Source: Peribacillus sp. FSL H8-0477 (lineage in GTDB: Bacteria; Bacillota; Bacilli; Bacillales; DSM-1321). From it: a DNA stretch of 64,000 bases. Below, one piece after another: positions 21,111 through 30,009 of this stretch. The notes under the pieces were generated by a model, which made no database searches, was not told where the DNA came from, and saw only the letters and a program-made list of their open reading frames with translations. The translations under genes were made by a program, and so were the position numbers. Numbering within the stretch: the first letter of the stretch is position 1; each line of letters opens with the position of its first letter. Location: the NCBI RefSeq assembly GCF_038002765.1, contig NZ_JBBODE010000001.1:1426001-1490000 (forward strand), read 5' to 3'.

Positions 21111-21323
21111 GAAAACGGATACAAGATTTCTTTTTTAAAATAGAATTATTGTTCTGAATCGTTCAAACAAATGAAGAATAAATACTCTAAATCCAAAAAT
21201 GGATTAATTTATCAGCAAAATATTTTTTTCAAAAAAGAAAATTACTTGTAAATGGATAATAATTGTACGAATTTAGTATCACTTCCGTTTATAATAGAGT
21301 TATATAGAAAGTGGGGAAATGCC

Positions 21324-21779
21324 TTGAAAAAAGAAAATCAAACACTACTTGATTCCAAGGATGATGGTGAATTATCAATCCCCGTCTTTGGCCATGAACT
21401 CATAAGAGAAATATTATTAAAAGATCTTCTAGGACCGAACTCTCGCCAGGTGCTCTATTGGGCAGGAAAGCGTATGGCTCGTAAATTCCCACTTGGAAGC
21501 ATGGAAGAAATTATTGAGTTTTTCAACAGTGCTGGATGGGGAAACTTAGAATCTGTAAAATCCATTAAAAATGAATATTCACTAATGCTGTCAGGTGAAA
21601 TGGTCGAACGCCGTTTTTCCATAGACAGCGACTGTCACTTTCAACTAGAAGCAGGATTTCTTGCCGAACAGATCAGCTTACAAAAAGGATTTAATGCGGA
21701 AGCTCTTGAGGAACCAAAACGAAGAGCCGCCAGAGTTTCTTTCTTAGTTAAGTTGGATTTAAAAGATCCAATTCAATAA
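21324..21779 (+). CDS. yslB: YslB-like DUF2507 protein
   Basis: Orthologue of B. subtilis YslB by sequence and position (divergent from sdhC). It shows HELIREILLKDLLGPNSRQVLYWAGKRMARKFPLGS and FQLEAGFLAEQI, the two signatures I recognise. Function unknown (V4R-like fold is reported for DUF2507). An ATG at 21252 would give 175 residues, but a TATAAT at 21290-21295 lies inside that extension. GTGGGG at 21311 fits the TTG at 21324, giving 151 residues, close to the family length. Confidence 0.88.
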   Translation: MKKENQTLLDSKDDGELSIPVFGHELIREILLKDLLGPNSRQVLYWAGKRMARKFPLGSMEEIIEFFNSAGWGNLESVKSIKNEYSLMLSGEMVERRFSIDSDCHFQLEAGFLAEQISLQKGFNAEALEEPKRRAARVSFLVKLDLKDPIQ

Positions 21780-21790
21780 CAATGGTATGA

Positions 21791-21830
21791 TTGCCATCAA
21801 TTCATCTAGTTGGATTGATGGCATTTTTTT
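21791..21830 (+). terminator. terminator of yslB
   Basis: tgccatcaat pairs with attgatggca and is followed by TTTTTTT. Confidence 0.9.
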
Positions 21831-21846
21831 GAATGGATATACGAAT

Positions 21847-21873
21847 AGGCTGTCAAGATATTCTTGACAGCCT
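21847..21873 (-). terminator. terminator of lysC
   Basis: aggctgtcaagat pairs with attcttgacagcct; on the minus strand a moderately T-rich sequence (ATTCGTATATCC) follows. One of the GCTGTC-stem family. Confidence 0.65.
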
Positions 21874-21891
21874 AAGGATAAAAAAGTTATT

Positions 21892-22392
21892 TTACAATAC
21901 TTCTACCGGTTTGCGTTCATCCAGATTAAACGCTTCATGTAATGCTTCTACTGCTGTAACCATTTCTTTTTCATTGATAACGGTCGATACTTTGATTTCA
22001 GAAGTACTGACCATTTTTATCTGGATTTTTGCTTCAGCTAGGACTTCAAACATTTCTGCTGCTACACCCGGATTTGAAATCATTCCTGAACCGACGATTG
22101 AAACTTTCGCCAGATTGGTTTCTGTTTCAACTCTTTGAAACGGCATCATTTCTTTATTCGCTTCAAGCACCTCAAGCAGGTTTGAGACATCTTCGCTTTT
22201 AATAGAAAATGATAAATTATTCATGTCATGCTCTGTCATACTCTGAATAATGATATCAACATTTATCTGATTCTTTGCAAGTGTAGTGAAGATTGTAGAT
22301 AATGTTCCTAAACTCCCAGCCAATCCATAAATTGTGACTCGGGTAATTCGATCCTCAAATGCGATTCCTCTAACAATTAAATTCTGCTCCAT
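21892..22392 (-). CDS. lysC: aspartokinase beta subunit from internal in-frame start
   Basis: An ATG at 22392 (MEQNLIVRGIAFEDRITRV) is preceded by AGAGGAGG at 22408-22401, one of the strongest ribosome sites in the gene. In B. subtilis aspartokinase II the same gene makes alpha and beta chains, the beta chain being the C-terminal ACT portion from an internal start. The same arrangement is inferred here: 166 residues. Confidence 0.75.
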   Translation of the reverse strand: MEQNLIVRGIAFEDRITRVTIYGLAGSLGTLSTIFTTLAKNQINVDIIIQSMTEHDMNNLSFSIKSEDVSNLLEVLEANKEMMPFQRVETETNLAKVSIVGSGMISNPGVAAEMFEVLAEAKIQIKMVSTSEIKVSTVINEKEMVTAVEALHEAFNLDERKPVEVL

Positions 22393-23127
22393 CGTTGCTT
22401 CCTCCTCTATCAATGTTCCTTTTTCTTGTGCTGTACTTGAGCGGACTTCAAGCGGTATATGATGATTCTTGGCAAATTCAACGGCTCTAGGATGTAAAAC
22501 ACCTGCGCCTAGGTTAGCTAGTTCCAGCATTTCATCGTATGAAATTGAATAAAGTTTTCTCGCGTTTTTTACATACCGAGGATCAGTAGTAAATACCCCC
22601 GTTACATCTGTATAGATGTCACACCGATCTGCTTTTAATGCTGCTGCAAGAGCTACGGCCGTCGTGTCAGATCCTCCGCGTCCAAGAGTGGTTATCCCAC
22701 CATCTTCTGCCAATCCTTGGAATCCAGCAACAACGACAACTTTCCCCTCATTCAAACTATTCTGTACTTTTTCTGTATCTATATCTAAAATCCGTGCATT
22801 TCCATACACCGCTTCACATTTTATCCCTGCCTGCCAACCTGTTAACGAAATCGCTTCCTGTCCTTTTTCTATCAACGCCATTGTAAGAAAGGCAATGGTT
22901 ACTTGCTCTCCTGTAGTGAGTAACATATCCATTTCCCGCTTCGATGGTCGTTCGGTTATATCGTATGACATGGAAACGAGCTCATCAGTCGTTTTCCCCA
23001 TGGCTGACACAACGACGACTACGTCATTACCATTTGCAGCCTCTTCAATTACTCGATCCGCAACATTTTTGATTTTTTCTATACTTCCTACTGAAGTCCC
23101 GCCGAATTTTTGAACAATCAAACCCAT
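21892..23127 (-). CDS. lysC: aspartokinase (lysine-sensitive type, alpha subunit)
   Basis: Phosphorylates aspartate, the first step to lysine, diaminopimelate, threonine and methionine. Kinase signature VQKFGGTSVGS at residues 4-14; GRGGSDTTAVALAAAL (about 155-170); two ACT domains in the last 150 residues (around 265-335 and 345-405). The frame opens at GTG 23139, but homologues begin MGLIVQKFGG, i.e. ATG 23127 (411 residues). Controlled by the lysine riboswitch upstream. An internal start for the beta subunit lies at 22392. Confidence 0.95.
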   Translation of the reverse strand: MGLIVQKFGGTSVGSIEKIKNVADRVIEEAANGNDVVVVVSAMGKTTDELVSMSYDITERPSKREMDMLLTTGEQVTIAFLTMALIEKGQEAISLTGWQAGIKCEAVYGNARILDIDTEKVQNSLNEGKVVVVAGFQGLAEDGGITTLGRGGSDTTAVALAAALKADRCDIYTDVTGVFTTDPRYVKNARKLYSISYDEMLELANLGAGVLHPRAVEFAKNHHIPLEVRSSTAQEKGTLIEEEATMEQNLIVRGIAFEDRITRVTIYGLAGSLGTLSTIFTTLAKNQINVDIIIQSMTEHDMNNLSFSIKSEDVSNLLEVLEANKEMMPFQRVETETNLAKVSIVGSGMISNPGVAAEMFEVLAEAKIQIKMVSTSEIKVSTVINEKEMVTAVEALHEAFNLDERKPVEVL

Positions 23128-23170
23128 ATCATGCTGCACCCTCTCTTATTTTAGTACAAGAAAAACCACA

Positions 23171-23202
23171 AAAAAACAGCAATGAGAAGAGTCTCATTGC
23201 TG
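23171..23202 (-). terminator. expression-platform terminator of lysine riboswitch
   Basis: Minus strand CAGCAATGAG-ACTCTT-CTCATTGCTG followed by TTTTTTT, between the aptamer and lysC. Confidence 0.92.
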
Positions 23203-23229
23203 TGATATCGTAAAAGAATACGGCTAACA

Positions 23230-23412
23230 CAGTGAGATAGCTCTCCAGAATTTTTCATTCTGACAATCTGCCATCTCTTAAATGTACAGACCAGCACTTT
23301 GAGTGGATGAGCACTCAATTGCTTCGGCGATTTTCCCTTTCCAGACTTTTCACGGAAGCTCATACTTCTCCAAGTCTGTACTAATGAATCTCGCACCTCT
23401 ATCAACACGTTA
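23230..23412 (-). ncRNA. lysine riboswitch (L box)
   Basis: Minus strand begins GATAGAGGTGCGAGATTCAT, then TTAGTACAGACTTGGAGAAG, GAAAAGTCTGGAAAGGGA, TCGCCGAAGCAATT, GCTGGTCTGTACATT and ends GGAGAGCTATCTCACTG, matching the L-box consensus and five-way layout. Lysine binding favours the downstream terminator and turns lysC off. This and its promoter and terminator fill the 23140-23472 gap. Confidence 0.95.
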
Positions 23413-23441
23413 AATTGTTAAATACTTTAAATTCATACTGA

Positions 23442-23470
23442 ATTATAGCATAGGGATATGTTTGGTTCAA
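23442..23470 (-). promoter_or_regulatory. promoter of L box-lysC
   Basis: Minus strand TTGAAC (23470-23465), 17-bp spacer, TATAAT (23447-23442), about 30 bp upstream of the aptamer. Confidence 0.75.
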
Positions 23471-23472
23471 CA

Positions 23473-25245
23473 CTATTCTTGCAATTTTCTTGCAATTTCC
23501 TCAGCTACGCTCTGCGGCATTCCTGCCTCCAAAAACTCTGTAACCCCAGCCTCACGCATTTTTTTTATCGATCCAAAATGCTTCAACAGCTGTTTTTTAC
23601 GTTTTTCTCCGACACCCGGAATCTCATCAAGTAAAGATTGAAAGGCACTTTTTCCACGAAGTTGTCGATGGAATGTAATCGCAAATCGATGGACCTCATC
23701 TTGTATTCTTTGCAGCAGATAAAATTCCTGACTGCTCCGATCCAGTGGTACAATTTCAAGCGGATTGCCAATCATCAGTGAGGACGTACGGTGCTTCTCA
23801 TCCTTAACAAGACCAGCGAGAGGAACTTCAAGCCCTAGTTCATTCTCTAAAATATCTCGAACTCCATCCACATGACCTTTTCCTCCATCAATAATGATTA
23901 AGTCTGGAAGCGGTAAGCCTTCTTTTAAGACTCGAGTATATCTACGTCTGACGACTTCACGCATCGTTTCATAATCATCTGGACCCGATACCGTTTTAAT
24001 TTTATATTTCCGATACTCACGCTTTTCAGGCTTTCCATCAATAAATACAACCAGTGCGGAAACTGGATCAGTTCCTTGGATATTCGAATTATCGAAAGCC
24101 TCTATACGATGTGGTGTATAGATTCCTAATCGTTGACCAAGGTTCTCCACGGCTTTAATCGTTCGTTCTTCATCCCGATCAATTAAAGAGAACTTCTCTT
24201 GAAGGGCAATCGAAGCATTTTTATTTGCCAGCTGCAGCATATCCTTCTTCTGACCGCGTTTTGGATGAATCACTTTAACTTGAAGTAACTTTTCAGCCAT
24301 CTCACCATCGACAGCTTCAGACACTAGAATTTCCTTTGGTTTAAAATGATTAGGTTTCGTATAAAATTGGCCCAGATAGGTCAAAATTTCTTCTTCCGGC
24401 TCATCATATATAGGAAATAAAGAAACATCTCGTTCAATTAACTTCCCTTGTCTTACAAAAAACACCTGAACACACATCCAGCCCTTATCATAGGCATAAC
24501 CAAAAATATCACGATCGGTAAAATCAGTAGACATCATCTTTTGTTTTTCCATGGTAATCTCAATATGGGCAATTTTATCGCGGTACTCTTTAGCCCGCTC
24601 AAAATCAAGAGCCTCTGCCGCAGCATGCATTTTCTCTGTCAGCTCGGCTTTAATCTCTTTATAGCCGCCATTTAGGAAACGAGTAATATCCGTTACAATC
24701 TTTTTATACTCTTGTTGTGGAACATCAAAGACACAAGGTGCCAGACATTGCCCCAAATGATAATAGAGACACACTCGATCTGGCAGCGTGTTGCATTTTC
24801 GCAACGGATAAATTCGATCAAGCAGCTTCTTTGTTTCATTAGCAGCTATTACATTCGGATAAGGTCCAAAATACTTTCCTGAATCTTTTTTCACTTTCCT
24901 AGTAATAATTAACTTTGGATGTTTTTCGGCAGTCAACTTTATAAACGGGTACGTTTTATCATCTTTCAGCATCACATTATATTTTGGGTCATGCTTTTTA
25001 ATTAACGTCAGTTCTAAAATCAACGCTTCAATATTCGATGAGGTAACGATGTATTCAAAATCCTCAATTTCATTAACAAGCCTTAGTGTTTTTCCATCAT
25101 GCGACCCATTGAAATAAGAACGAACTCTATTTTTTAAAACTTTTGCTTTCCCGACATAAATAATCGTACCTTGCCTGTCTTTCATCAAATAGCAGCCAGG
25201 CTGGTCAGGAAGAATTGCAAGCTTATCCTTAATTCTTTGATTCAT
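23473..25245 (-). CDS. uvrC: excinuclease ABC subunit C
   Basis: Dual-incision nuclease of nucleotide excision repair, working with UvrA/UvrB. 590 residues, normal. N-terminal GIY-YIG domain ([19 protein letters not shown] at about 17-35), cysteine cluster [21 protein letters not shown] (about 156-176), UVR motif (about 205-235), the RNase H-like second nuclease ([32 protein letters not shown]), and a C-terminal helix-hairpin-helix ([18 protein letters not shown]). Single gene between trxA and lysC as in B. subtilis. Confidence 0.97.
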   Translation of the reverse strand: MNQRIKDKLAILPDQPGCYLMKDRQGTIIYVGKAKVLKNRVRSYFNGSHDGKTLRLVNEIEDFEYIVTSSNIEALILELTLIKKHDPKYNVMLKDDKTYPFIKLTAEKHPKLIITRKVKKDSGKYFGPYPNVIAANETKKLLDRIYPLRKCNTLPDRVCLYYHLGQCLAPCVFDVPQQEYKKIVTDITRFLNGGYKEIKAELTEKMHAAAEALDFERAKEYRDKIAHIEITMEKQKMMSTDFTDRDIFGYAYDKGWMCVQVFFVRQGKLIERDVSLFPIYDEPEEEILTYLGQFYTKPNHFKPKEILVSEAVDGEMAEKLLQVKVIHPKRGQKKDMLQLANKNASIALQEKFSLIDRDEERTIKAVENLGQRLGIYTPHRIEAFDNSNIQGTDPVSALVVFIDGKPEKREYRKYKIKTVSGPDDYETMREVVRRRYTRVLKEGLPLPDLIIIDGGKGHVDGVRDILENELGLEVPLAGLVKDEKHRTSSLMIGNPLEIVPLDRSSQEFYLLQRIQDEVHRFAITFHRQLRGKSAFQSLLDEIPGVGEKRKKQLLKHFGSIKKMREAGVTEFLEAGMPQSVAEEIARKLQE

Positions 25246-25397
25246 CGGCTGCCTCCTTCTTCACTCTAAGATAGTACATATGTTTCCCACTAATCTAACT
25301 ATACTACAAAATGGCCTAAGGTAAACCTAAGAGGTATTTATTCCCTCATTCTCTTATTTTGGTGTGAAAGGCAGGGGGAGGAATAGAGGTGATTATG

Positions 25398-25505
25398 CTT
25401 TGCACACTAATGGGCTGGTTTTGCACAGAAATCCGCCGGTTTTGCACAGAAAATCACTCCAAATGCACAGATTTTTTCATTTTTTGCACAGAAACAACTG
25501 CATCT
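25398..25505. repeat. 21-bp-period array, core TTTTGCACAGAAA (5 units)
   Basis: TGCACA occurs at 25401, 25422, 25443, 25464 and 25485, exactly 21 bp apart; the flanking T run and AGAAA are mostly kept, the remaining 8-9 bp vary. The array fills most of the uvrC-trxA gap (25246-25566), just past the trxA terminator. Confidence 0.9.
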
Positions 25506-25519
25506 TCATTCACCAAATC

Positions 25520-25554
25520 AAAAAAACTTCAAGCACGAGGCTTGAAGTTTTTTT
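25520..25554. terminator. terminator of trxA (bidirectional shape)
   Basis: aaaaaacttcaagc pairs with gcttgaagtttttt; A tract on one side and T tract on the other allow use in either direction. It lies 12 bp past the trxA stop. Confidence 0.9.
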
Positions 25555-25566
25555 GTGATTCACTTA

Positions 25567-25881
25567 TTAAGAATGTTTTGCAAGAAGCTCTGAAAGGGCT
25601 TCTTTCGGTTGGAAACCAACCACTTTGTCTACAACTTCGCCGTCTTTAAGAACGATTAAAGTTGGGATACTCATAACTCCAAATTTACCAGCTGTTTCTT
25701 GGTTTTCGTCAACATCGACTTTAACGATCTTAACTGTTTCGCCTAGTTCTGAATCTAATTCTTCAAGAACAGGAGCGATCATTTTACAAGGTCCGCACCA
25801 TGGTGCCCAGAAATCTGCAAGTACGAGGCCTTTTTCAGTATCTGTAGTGAATGATTGGTCAGTTGAATGTACAATAGCCAT
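25567..25881 (-). CDS. trxA: thioredoxin
   Basis: General disulfide reductase of the cytoplasm. 104 residues, with the active site WCGPC at residues 28-32 (C29, C32) and the cis-proline segment MSIPTLIVLK near 72-81. ATG behind GGGAGGCTAACT. Own transcription unit: terminator directly downstream, about 600 bp of repeats upstream. Flanked by uvrC and etfA as in B. subtilis. Confidence 0.97.
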   Translation of the reverse strand: MAIVHSTDQSFTTDTEKGLVLADFWAPWCGPCKMIAPVLEELDSELGETVKIVKVDVDENQETAGKFGVMSIPTLIVLKDGEVVDKVVGFQPKEALSELLAKHS

Positions 25882-26048
25882 AATAGTTAGCCTCCCGATA
25901 GTTACAATTAATTACTAATATCAGTATAACACCGTCATTACAATAGATGCTATTATTTTGCTTCCTTGCTAGCATTCCCTTGCAAAGCCAATTTATACTG
26001 GCTAAACAGCGTCATCTATACATCTAAAGTACACGTTCTTCAAAAGTA

Positions 26049-26083
26049 AATCAAGGCATCTGCTTGAGGCAGACACCTTGATT
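26049..26083 (-). terminator. possible terminator at the far end of the etfA repeat region
   Basis: aatcaaggcatctgc pairs imperfectly with gcagacaccttgatt; on the minus strand TTTACTTTTG follows. Confidence 0.5.
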
Positions 26084-26123
26084 CACAAGCCTTTAGTTGA
26101 AAGTCCTGACCTTTCGGTACTCG

Positions 26124-26293
26124 GCCCCACAGGATGTGGGGCCTTTCAGGTTCCTTCGTCTTTCGCTTTTCTGATTTAGCTGCAGTGCCTTGCTTGCTGT
26201 GGAAAAGATGGAAGTCCTCAAAAGGCAAAGAACGCCTTTTGGTCCATAGGCCCACAGGATGTGGGTCATGCCGACGTTGCCACAGGACGTGGC
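26124..26293. repeat. three CCACAGGA hairpins in etfA-trxA gap
   Basis: Hairpins at 26124-26144 (ggccccaca-gga-tgtggggcc), 26250-26266 (cccacaggatgtggg) and 26279-26293 (gccacaggacgtggc). The loop is kept while the stem bases change with compensation, which suggests a conserved small structure. Confidence 0.75.
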
Positions 26294-26437
26294 GCACTTA
26301 GTCGGTAGTCGGCCTTCCTTTCAGGTTCCTTCGCAAGCAGTACAGGCACTTTCGCTTTTCTTGATCCAGCTACAGTGCCTTGCTTGCTGTGGAAAAGATG
26401 GAAGTCCTCAAAAGGCAAAGAACGCCTTTTGGTCCAT
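26178..26437. repeat. 70-bp direct repeat, two copies 190 bp apart
   Basis: 26178-26247 and 26368-26437 are identical except one base. Each contains the hairpin AAAAGGC-aaagaac-GCCTTTT. The flanks also repeat (ttcgcttttct at 26162, 26351 and 26471). The block begins right after the etfA stop, so it would be the 3' end of the etf transcript. No credible gene lies in 25882-26482. Confidence 0.85.
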
Positions 26438-26482
26438 CCCCTATTTCCTTCACAAGCAGTGCAGGCACTTTCGCTTTTCTTG

Positions 26483-27460
26483 TTATGCGTTGACTTTTAG
26501 TTTTTTGAATTCTTCGGTTAGTAATGGAACGATTTCAAATAGGTCACCTACAATACCGTAGTCGGCTACTTTGAAGATGTTTGCTTCTGGATCTTTGTTA
26601 ATGGCAACGATTACTTTTGAGTTGGACATTCCGGCTAAATGCTGAATGGCTCCGGAAATACCGCATGCAATGTAAAGGTCTGGAGTAACGACTTTACCTG
26701 TTTGGCCAATTTGCAGGGAGTAGTCACAGTAGTCTGCGTCACATGCTCCACGTGAAGCACCAATGGCTCCACCTAGGACGTCAGCTAGTTCTTTAAGTGG
26801 TTCGAATCCTTCTTCACTCTTGACTCCGCGTCCGCCGGAAATAACAACTTTTGCTTCAGAAAGGTCAACGCCCTCTGTTGCTTTTCTTACTACATCTTTA
26901 ATGATGGCACGCAGATCTTTAATTTCAACATTTAGAGAAGTTGTGTCCCCAGTGCGGGTTTCATCCTTTTCTACTGGATCGATGTTGTTAGGACGGATTG
27001 TCGCAAAGATGATTCCATCAGTCACAATTTTCTTTTCGAATGCTTTACCGGAATAGATAGGACGAGTAAAGACTAAGTTGCCGCCCGTTTCTTCGATAGA
27101 AGTTACGTCAGAAATTAAACCAGAGTTTAATTTACTTGCAATACGGGGTGCAAGGTCTTTTCCTAGTGCCGTATGTCCAAAAATAATGCCTTCCGGTTTT
27201 TCTGTTTCTATAACTGCAAGGATCGCTTGTGCATATCCGTCAGATGTATATTGGCTAAGCTTTTCATCTTCAACCGTCACAACGCGGTCCGCTCCGTATT
27301 GAATCAGTTCTGCTCCAAGAGATTGGATGCCGTCACCAATTAATACCCCTACGATTTTGCCGCCGTCTGCTGCTAGTTTAGCCGCTCCAATTGCTTCAAA
27401 CGATACGTTTCTGAGAGAACCTTCACGTGTCTCCCCTAAAATGAGAAATTTTCTTGCCAT
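26483..27460 (-). CDS. etfA: electron transfer flavoprotein alpha subunit
   Basis: Takes electrons from acyl-CoA dehydrogenases and passes them towards the quinone pool, as a dimer with EtfB. 325 residues. The N-terminal domain is followed by the FAD-binding C-terminal domain with VVISGGRGVKSEEGFEPLKELADVLGGAIGASRGACDADYC, QIGQTGKVVTPDLYIACGISGAIQHLAG and VAINKDPEANIFKVADYGIVGD. It follows etfB by 61 bp, end of the lcfA-fadR-fadB-etfB-etfA cluster. Confidence 0.97.
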   Translation of the reverse strand: MARKFLILGETREGSLRNVSFEAIGAAKLAADGGKIVGVLIGDGIQSLGAELIQYGADRVVTVEDEKLSQYTSDGYAQAILAVIETEKPEGIIFGHTALGKDLAPRIASKLNSGLISDVTSIEETGGNLVFTRPIYSGKAFEKKIVTDGIIFATIRPNNIDPVEKDETRTGDTTSLNVEIKDLRAIIKDVVRKATEGVDLSEAKVVISGGRGVKSEEGFEPLKELADVLGGAIGASRGACDADYCDYSLQIGQTGKVVTPDLYIACGISGAIQHLAGMSNSKVIVAINKDPEANIFKVADYGIVGDLFEIVPLLTEEFKKLKVNA

Positions 27461-27521
27461 TATAAAAACCTCCTGTGCTCTATTTTTTATGTTTGCTTGA
27501 GCTTACACCTATTAGTCAGAG

Positions 27522-28295
27522 TTAGATTACTTTAGCTTCTGAACGAAGTAATTGGACCAATTCAGTTACTTGATCTTTAATTTCACCACTAAGTACTTTC
27601 CCTGCTTCTTTTTTCGGCGGGAGGTAAATTTCTAGTGTTTTTGTTTTTGCTTCAACATCTTCTTCTTCAAGATCTAGATCATCCAGTTCTAATTCTTCAA
27701 GCGGTTTTTTCTTCGCTTTCATAATCCCTGGAAGCGATGGATAACGAGGCTCGTTTAATCCTTGCTGTGCCGTTACAAGCAATGGAAGAGATGTTTCGAT
27801 TATTTCAGAGTCACCCTCAACATCTCGGGTAACGCTTACATTTCTATCGCTGATTTCAAGCTTGGTGATAGTTGTAATATATGGGATTTCTAAAAGCTCC
27901 GCCACACGCGGCCCTACTTGTCCTGATCCTCCGTCAATGGCTACGTTCCCAGCTATAATTAAATCTGCTTCTTTACCATTAAGGTATTCAGCTATAATTT
28001 TAGATGTGGTGAATTGATCACCATTTTCAATATCATCTTCTATATTGATTAATACCGCTTTATCAGCACCCATCGCTAACGCCGTACGGAGTTGTTTCTC
28101 TGCTTCTTCTGTTCCTACAGAGATAACAGTTACTTCGCCGCCTTGTGCATCGCGGACCTGGATCGCTTCTTCTACTGCATATTCATCGTATGGATTAATA
28201 ATAAATTCCGCTCCATCTTCATTAATTTTGCCGCCGGAAAGCGAAATTTTTTCTTCTGTATCAAACGTTCTTTTTAATAGTACATAAATATTCAA
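27522..28295 (-). CDS. etfB: electron transfer flavoprotein beta subunit
   Basis: Partner of EtfA; binds AMP. 257 residues, normal. Segments: NPYDEYAVEEAIQVRDAQGGEVTVISVG (about 33-60), ADLIIAGNVAIDGGSGQVGPRVAELL (about 109-135) and LPLLVTAQQGLNEPRYPSLPGIMKAKKKPLE (about 168-198), the ETF beta signature. ATG behind GGGAGGGATT. Operon with etfA and fadB. Confidence 0.97.
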   Translation of the reverse strand: MNIYVLLKRTFDTEEKISLSGGKINEDGAEFIINPYDEYAVEEAIQVRDAQGGEVTVISVGTEEAEKQLRTALAMGADKAVLINIEDDIENGDQFTTSKIIAEYLNGKEADLIIAGNVAIDGGSGQVGPRVAELLEIPYITTITKLEISDRNVSVTRDVEGDSEIIETSLPLLVTAQQGLNEPRYPSLPGIMKAKKKPLEELELDDLDLEEEDVEAKTKTLEIYLPPKKEAGKVLSGEIKDQVTELVQLLRSEAKVI

Positions 28296-28396
28296 GATAA
28301 TCCCTCCCAGTTATGTTATGTCTGAAAAATATGATTTCACACCACATATAAAACTTCTACATATAATGCTGATTTCCTCTTAAACTCGCAAATTTA

Positions 28397-29170
28397 TTAT
28401 TTACCCTTGAATACAGGTTCTCTTTTTTCGATAAAAGCACGAATACCTTCTTGGGCATCCTGGGAAACAAAAATCGAACCAAATGCTTCTGCTTCCTTTT
28501 CTACACCTTTATAAAAATTATCTGATTTTGAATAGTTTAATAATTCAATCGCTGTTTTTAATGCAAGCGGTCCCTTTTTAGCTATTTTTCGAGCCATTTT
28601 AATTGCGCTTGGCATCAGCTCATCCTCAGGATATGCATGATTGGCTAGGCCATATTGAGCCGCCTCTATCCCTGTAATCGGGTCTGAGGTAAACATCATT
28701 TCTGCTGCCTTCGCTGGACCTACGAATCTAGGTAATCGCTGTGTGCCGGCAAATCCTGGTACAAGACCGAGCTGAAGTTCAGGTAAGCCAAGTTTTGCTT
28801 GTTCCGTTACGAGACGAATATGGCAAGACATCGCTAATTCAAGTCCACCGCCTAATGCTGCACCATGAATAGCCGCAATTACTGGCTTCGGGTACGTTTC
28901 TATTTTTTCGAAGATCTTCTGACCATCTTCTGAAAGATTTGAAAAGCCTTCTCCACTCTTAATCGTGGTAAATTCCTTAATATCTGCACCTGCTGAGAAA
29001 AATCGGCCATCACCATGGATAAGGACTACACGGACATCTTCATTTTCCTTCATTTCATCAAACAGAGCTGACAGCTCCTGAATAATGCCTGAAGAAAGAG
29101 CGTTTGCTGGAGCACGTTGAATGGTGACTACAGCTACATGATTTTCAATCGAATGCCTTAAAAATTCCAT
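28397..29170 (-). CDS. fadB: enoyl-CoA hydratase (fatty-acid oxidation)
   Basis: Hydrates trans-2-enoyl-CoA in beta-oxidation. 257 residues, crotonase fold. The oxyanion-hole segments are GRFFSAGADIKEF (about 55-67) and HGAALGGGLELAMSCHIRL (about 101-119), with the catalytic glutamates expected near 112-132 (LGLPELQLGLVPGFAG). ATG with GGAGGGCAATGG upstream. Follows fadR by 77 bp; same order as B. subtilis. Confidence 0.93.
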   Translation of the reverse strand: MEFLRHSIENHVAVVTIQRAPANALSSGIIQELSALFDEMKENEDVRVVLIHGDGRFFSAGADIKEFTTIKSGEGFSNLSEDGQKIFEKIETYPKPVIAAIHGAALGGGLELAMSCHIRLVTEQAKLGLPELQLGLVPGFAGTQRLPRFVGPAKAAEMMFTSDPITGIEAAQYGLANHAYPEDELMPSAIKMARKIAKKGPLALKTAIELLNYSKSDNFYKGVEKEAEAFGSIFVSQDAQEGIRAFIEKREPVFKGK

Positions 29171-29247
29171 TCCATTGCCCTCCTTCTAAGGGATAACTAT
29201 GTACTTTATATCTGAAGGGCTGGCAGAATCACCAGCCCGTACAGCCA

Positions 29248-29835
29248 TTAATTCTTGCAGGCACATCCGCCTAGTAATAATTGATGAACCGCTTCAGCTT
29301 GTTTCGGTAAGGAATATTTTTGATCATTCATTACCCATGTTGTCGCCGTTTCATCGATTGTACCAAAGATCATTTGCCTTGCTAATTTCACACTCAAGTC
29401 AGGAAGAAATGCCCCGGTTTCTTTACCTTCGATAATGATGCTGTCAATCAGGTTTAAATATCCTCTTAACACGTCATTGATTCGAATCCGTAATTCCTTG
29501 TTTGATTGTCTTAGCTCAAGCTGAGTAACAACGGCAAGATGAACATCATCGGACAAGATTTGAAAGTGTTTTTTAATCAAGACAAGTAGTTTGTCCTGTG
29601 CATTTTCCTTGCCGCTGATTTCTAACTCGATTTGTTCAACAAAGTAACCCATTTTCTCTTGAAATAAAGAGATCAGAATGTCTTCTTTGTTTTTAAAATA
29701 AAGATAGATGGTTCCATCTGCTACCTTAGCTTGCTTAGCGATTTTGGAAACTTGAGCTTGATGATAGCCATTTTCTGCAATGATTACGACGGCTGCATCA
29801 ATAATCTGTTTGTACTTCGGTCTGTTGCTTTTCAC
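29248..29835 (-). CDS. fadR: TetR-family repressor of fatty-acid degradation genes
   Basis: Long-chain acyl-CoA-responsive repressor. The N-terminal helix-turn-helix, IIDAAVVIIAENGYHQAQVSKIAKQAKVADGTIYLYFKNKEDIL, is nearly identical to B. subtilis FadR; the C-terminal half carries the ligand and dimer domain. The frame opens at ATG 29877, but that codon is part of the operator palindrome. GAAAGGGG precedes the GTG at 29835, giving 195 residues. Autoregulated through the operator at 29858-29877. Confidence 0.93.
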   Translation of the reverse strand: MKSNRPKYKQIIDAAVVIIAENGYHQAQVSKIAKQAKVADGTIYLYFKNKEDILISLFQEKMGYFVEQIELEISGKENAQDKLLVLIKKHFQILSDDVHLAVVTQLELRQSNKELRIRINDVLRGYLNLIDSIIIEGKETGAFLPDLSVKLARQMIFGTIDETATTWVMNDQKYSLPKQAEAVHQLLLGGCACKN

Positions 29836-29857
29836 ATTGGTTCCCCTTTCAGAGAAA

Positions 29858-29912
29858 ATGAATGAATCGTCATTCATATTTCTATAATAGAATGTTGCTC
29901 TCTTGCTGTCAA
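29858..29912 (-). promoter_or_regulatory. fadR promoter with FadR operator
   Basis: Minus strand TTGACA (29912-29907), 17-bp spacer, TATTAT (29889-29884), followed by a perfect palindrome ATGAATGA-CGAT-TCATTCAT (29877-29858), which fits the FadR box TGAATGAMTANTCATTCA apart from the centre. The operator covers the start point. Confidence 0.85.
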
Positions 29913-30009
29913 GGAAAATGCTGCCTATCTTTTCTATTTAAGGGTACTACAAAGTTTGTCCAATAACCATCTAAAAAAATAGGAGCAAGTTTCACCACTC
30001 CAACTTAGT

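Noticed and set aside
22616..23113. 165-codon ORF opposite lysC
   Set aside because: Antisense shadow of a well-defined aspartokinase gene.
25389..25649. 86-codon plus-strand ORF with Cys-Thr every seven residues
   Set aside because: It is the 21-bp array read in frame, then runs through the trxA terminator and antisense to trxA.
26040..26561. ORFs of 85 and 100 codons in the etfA-trxA gap
   Set aside because: They are translations of the repeat block on either strand, without ribosome sites.
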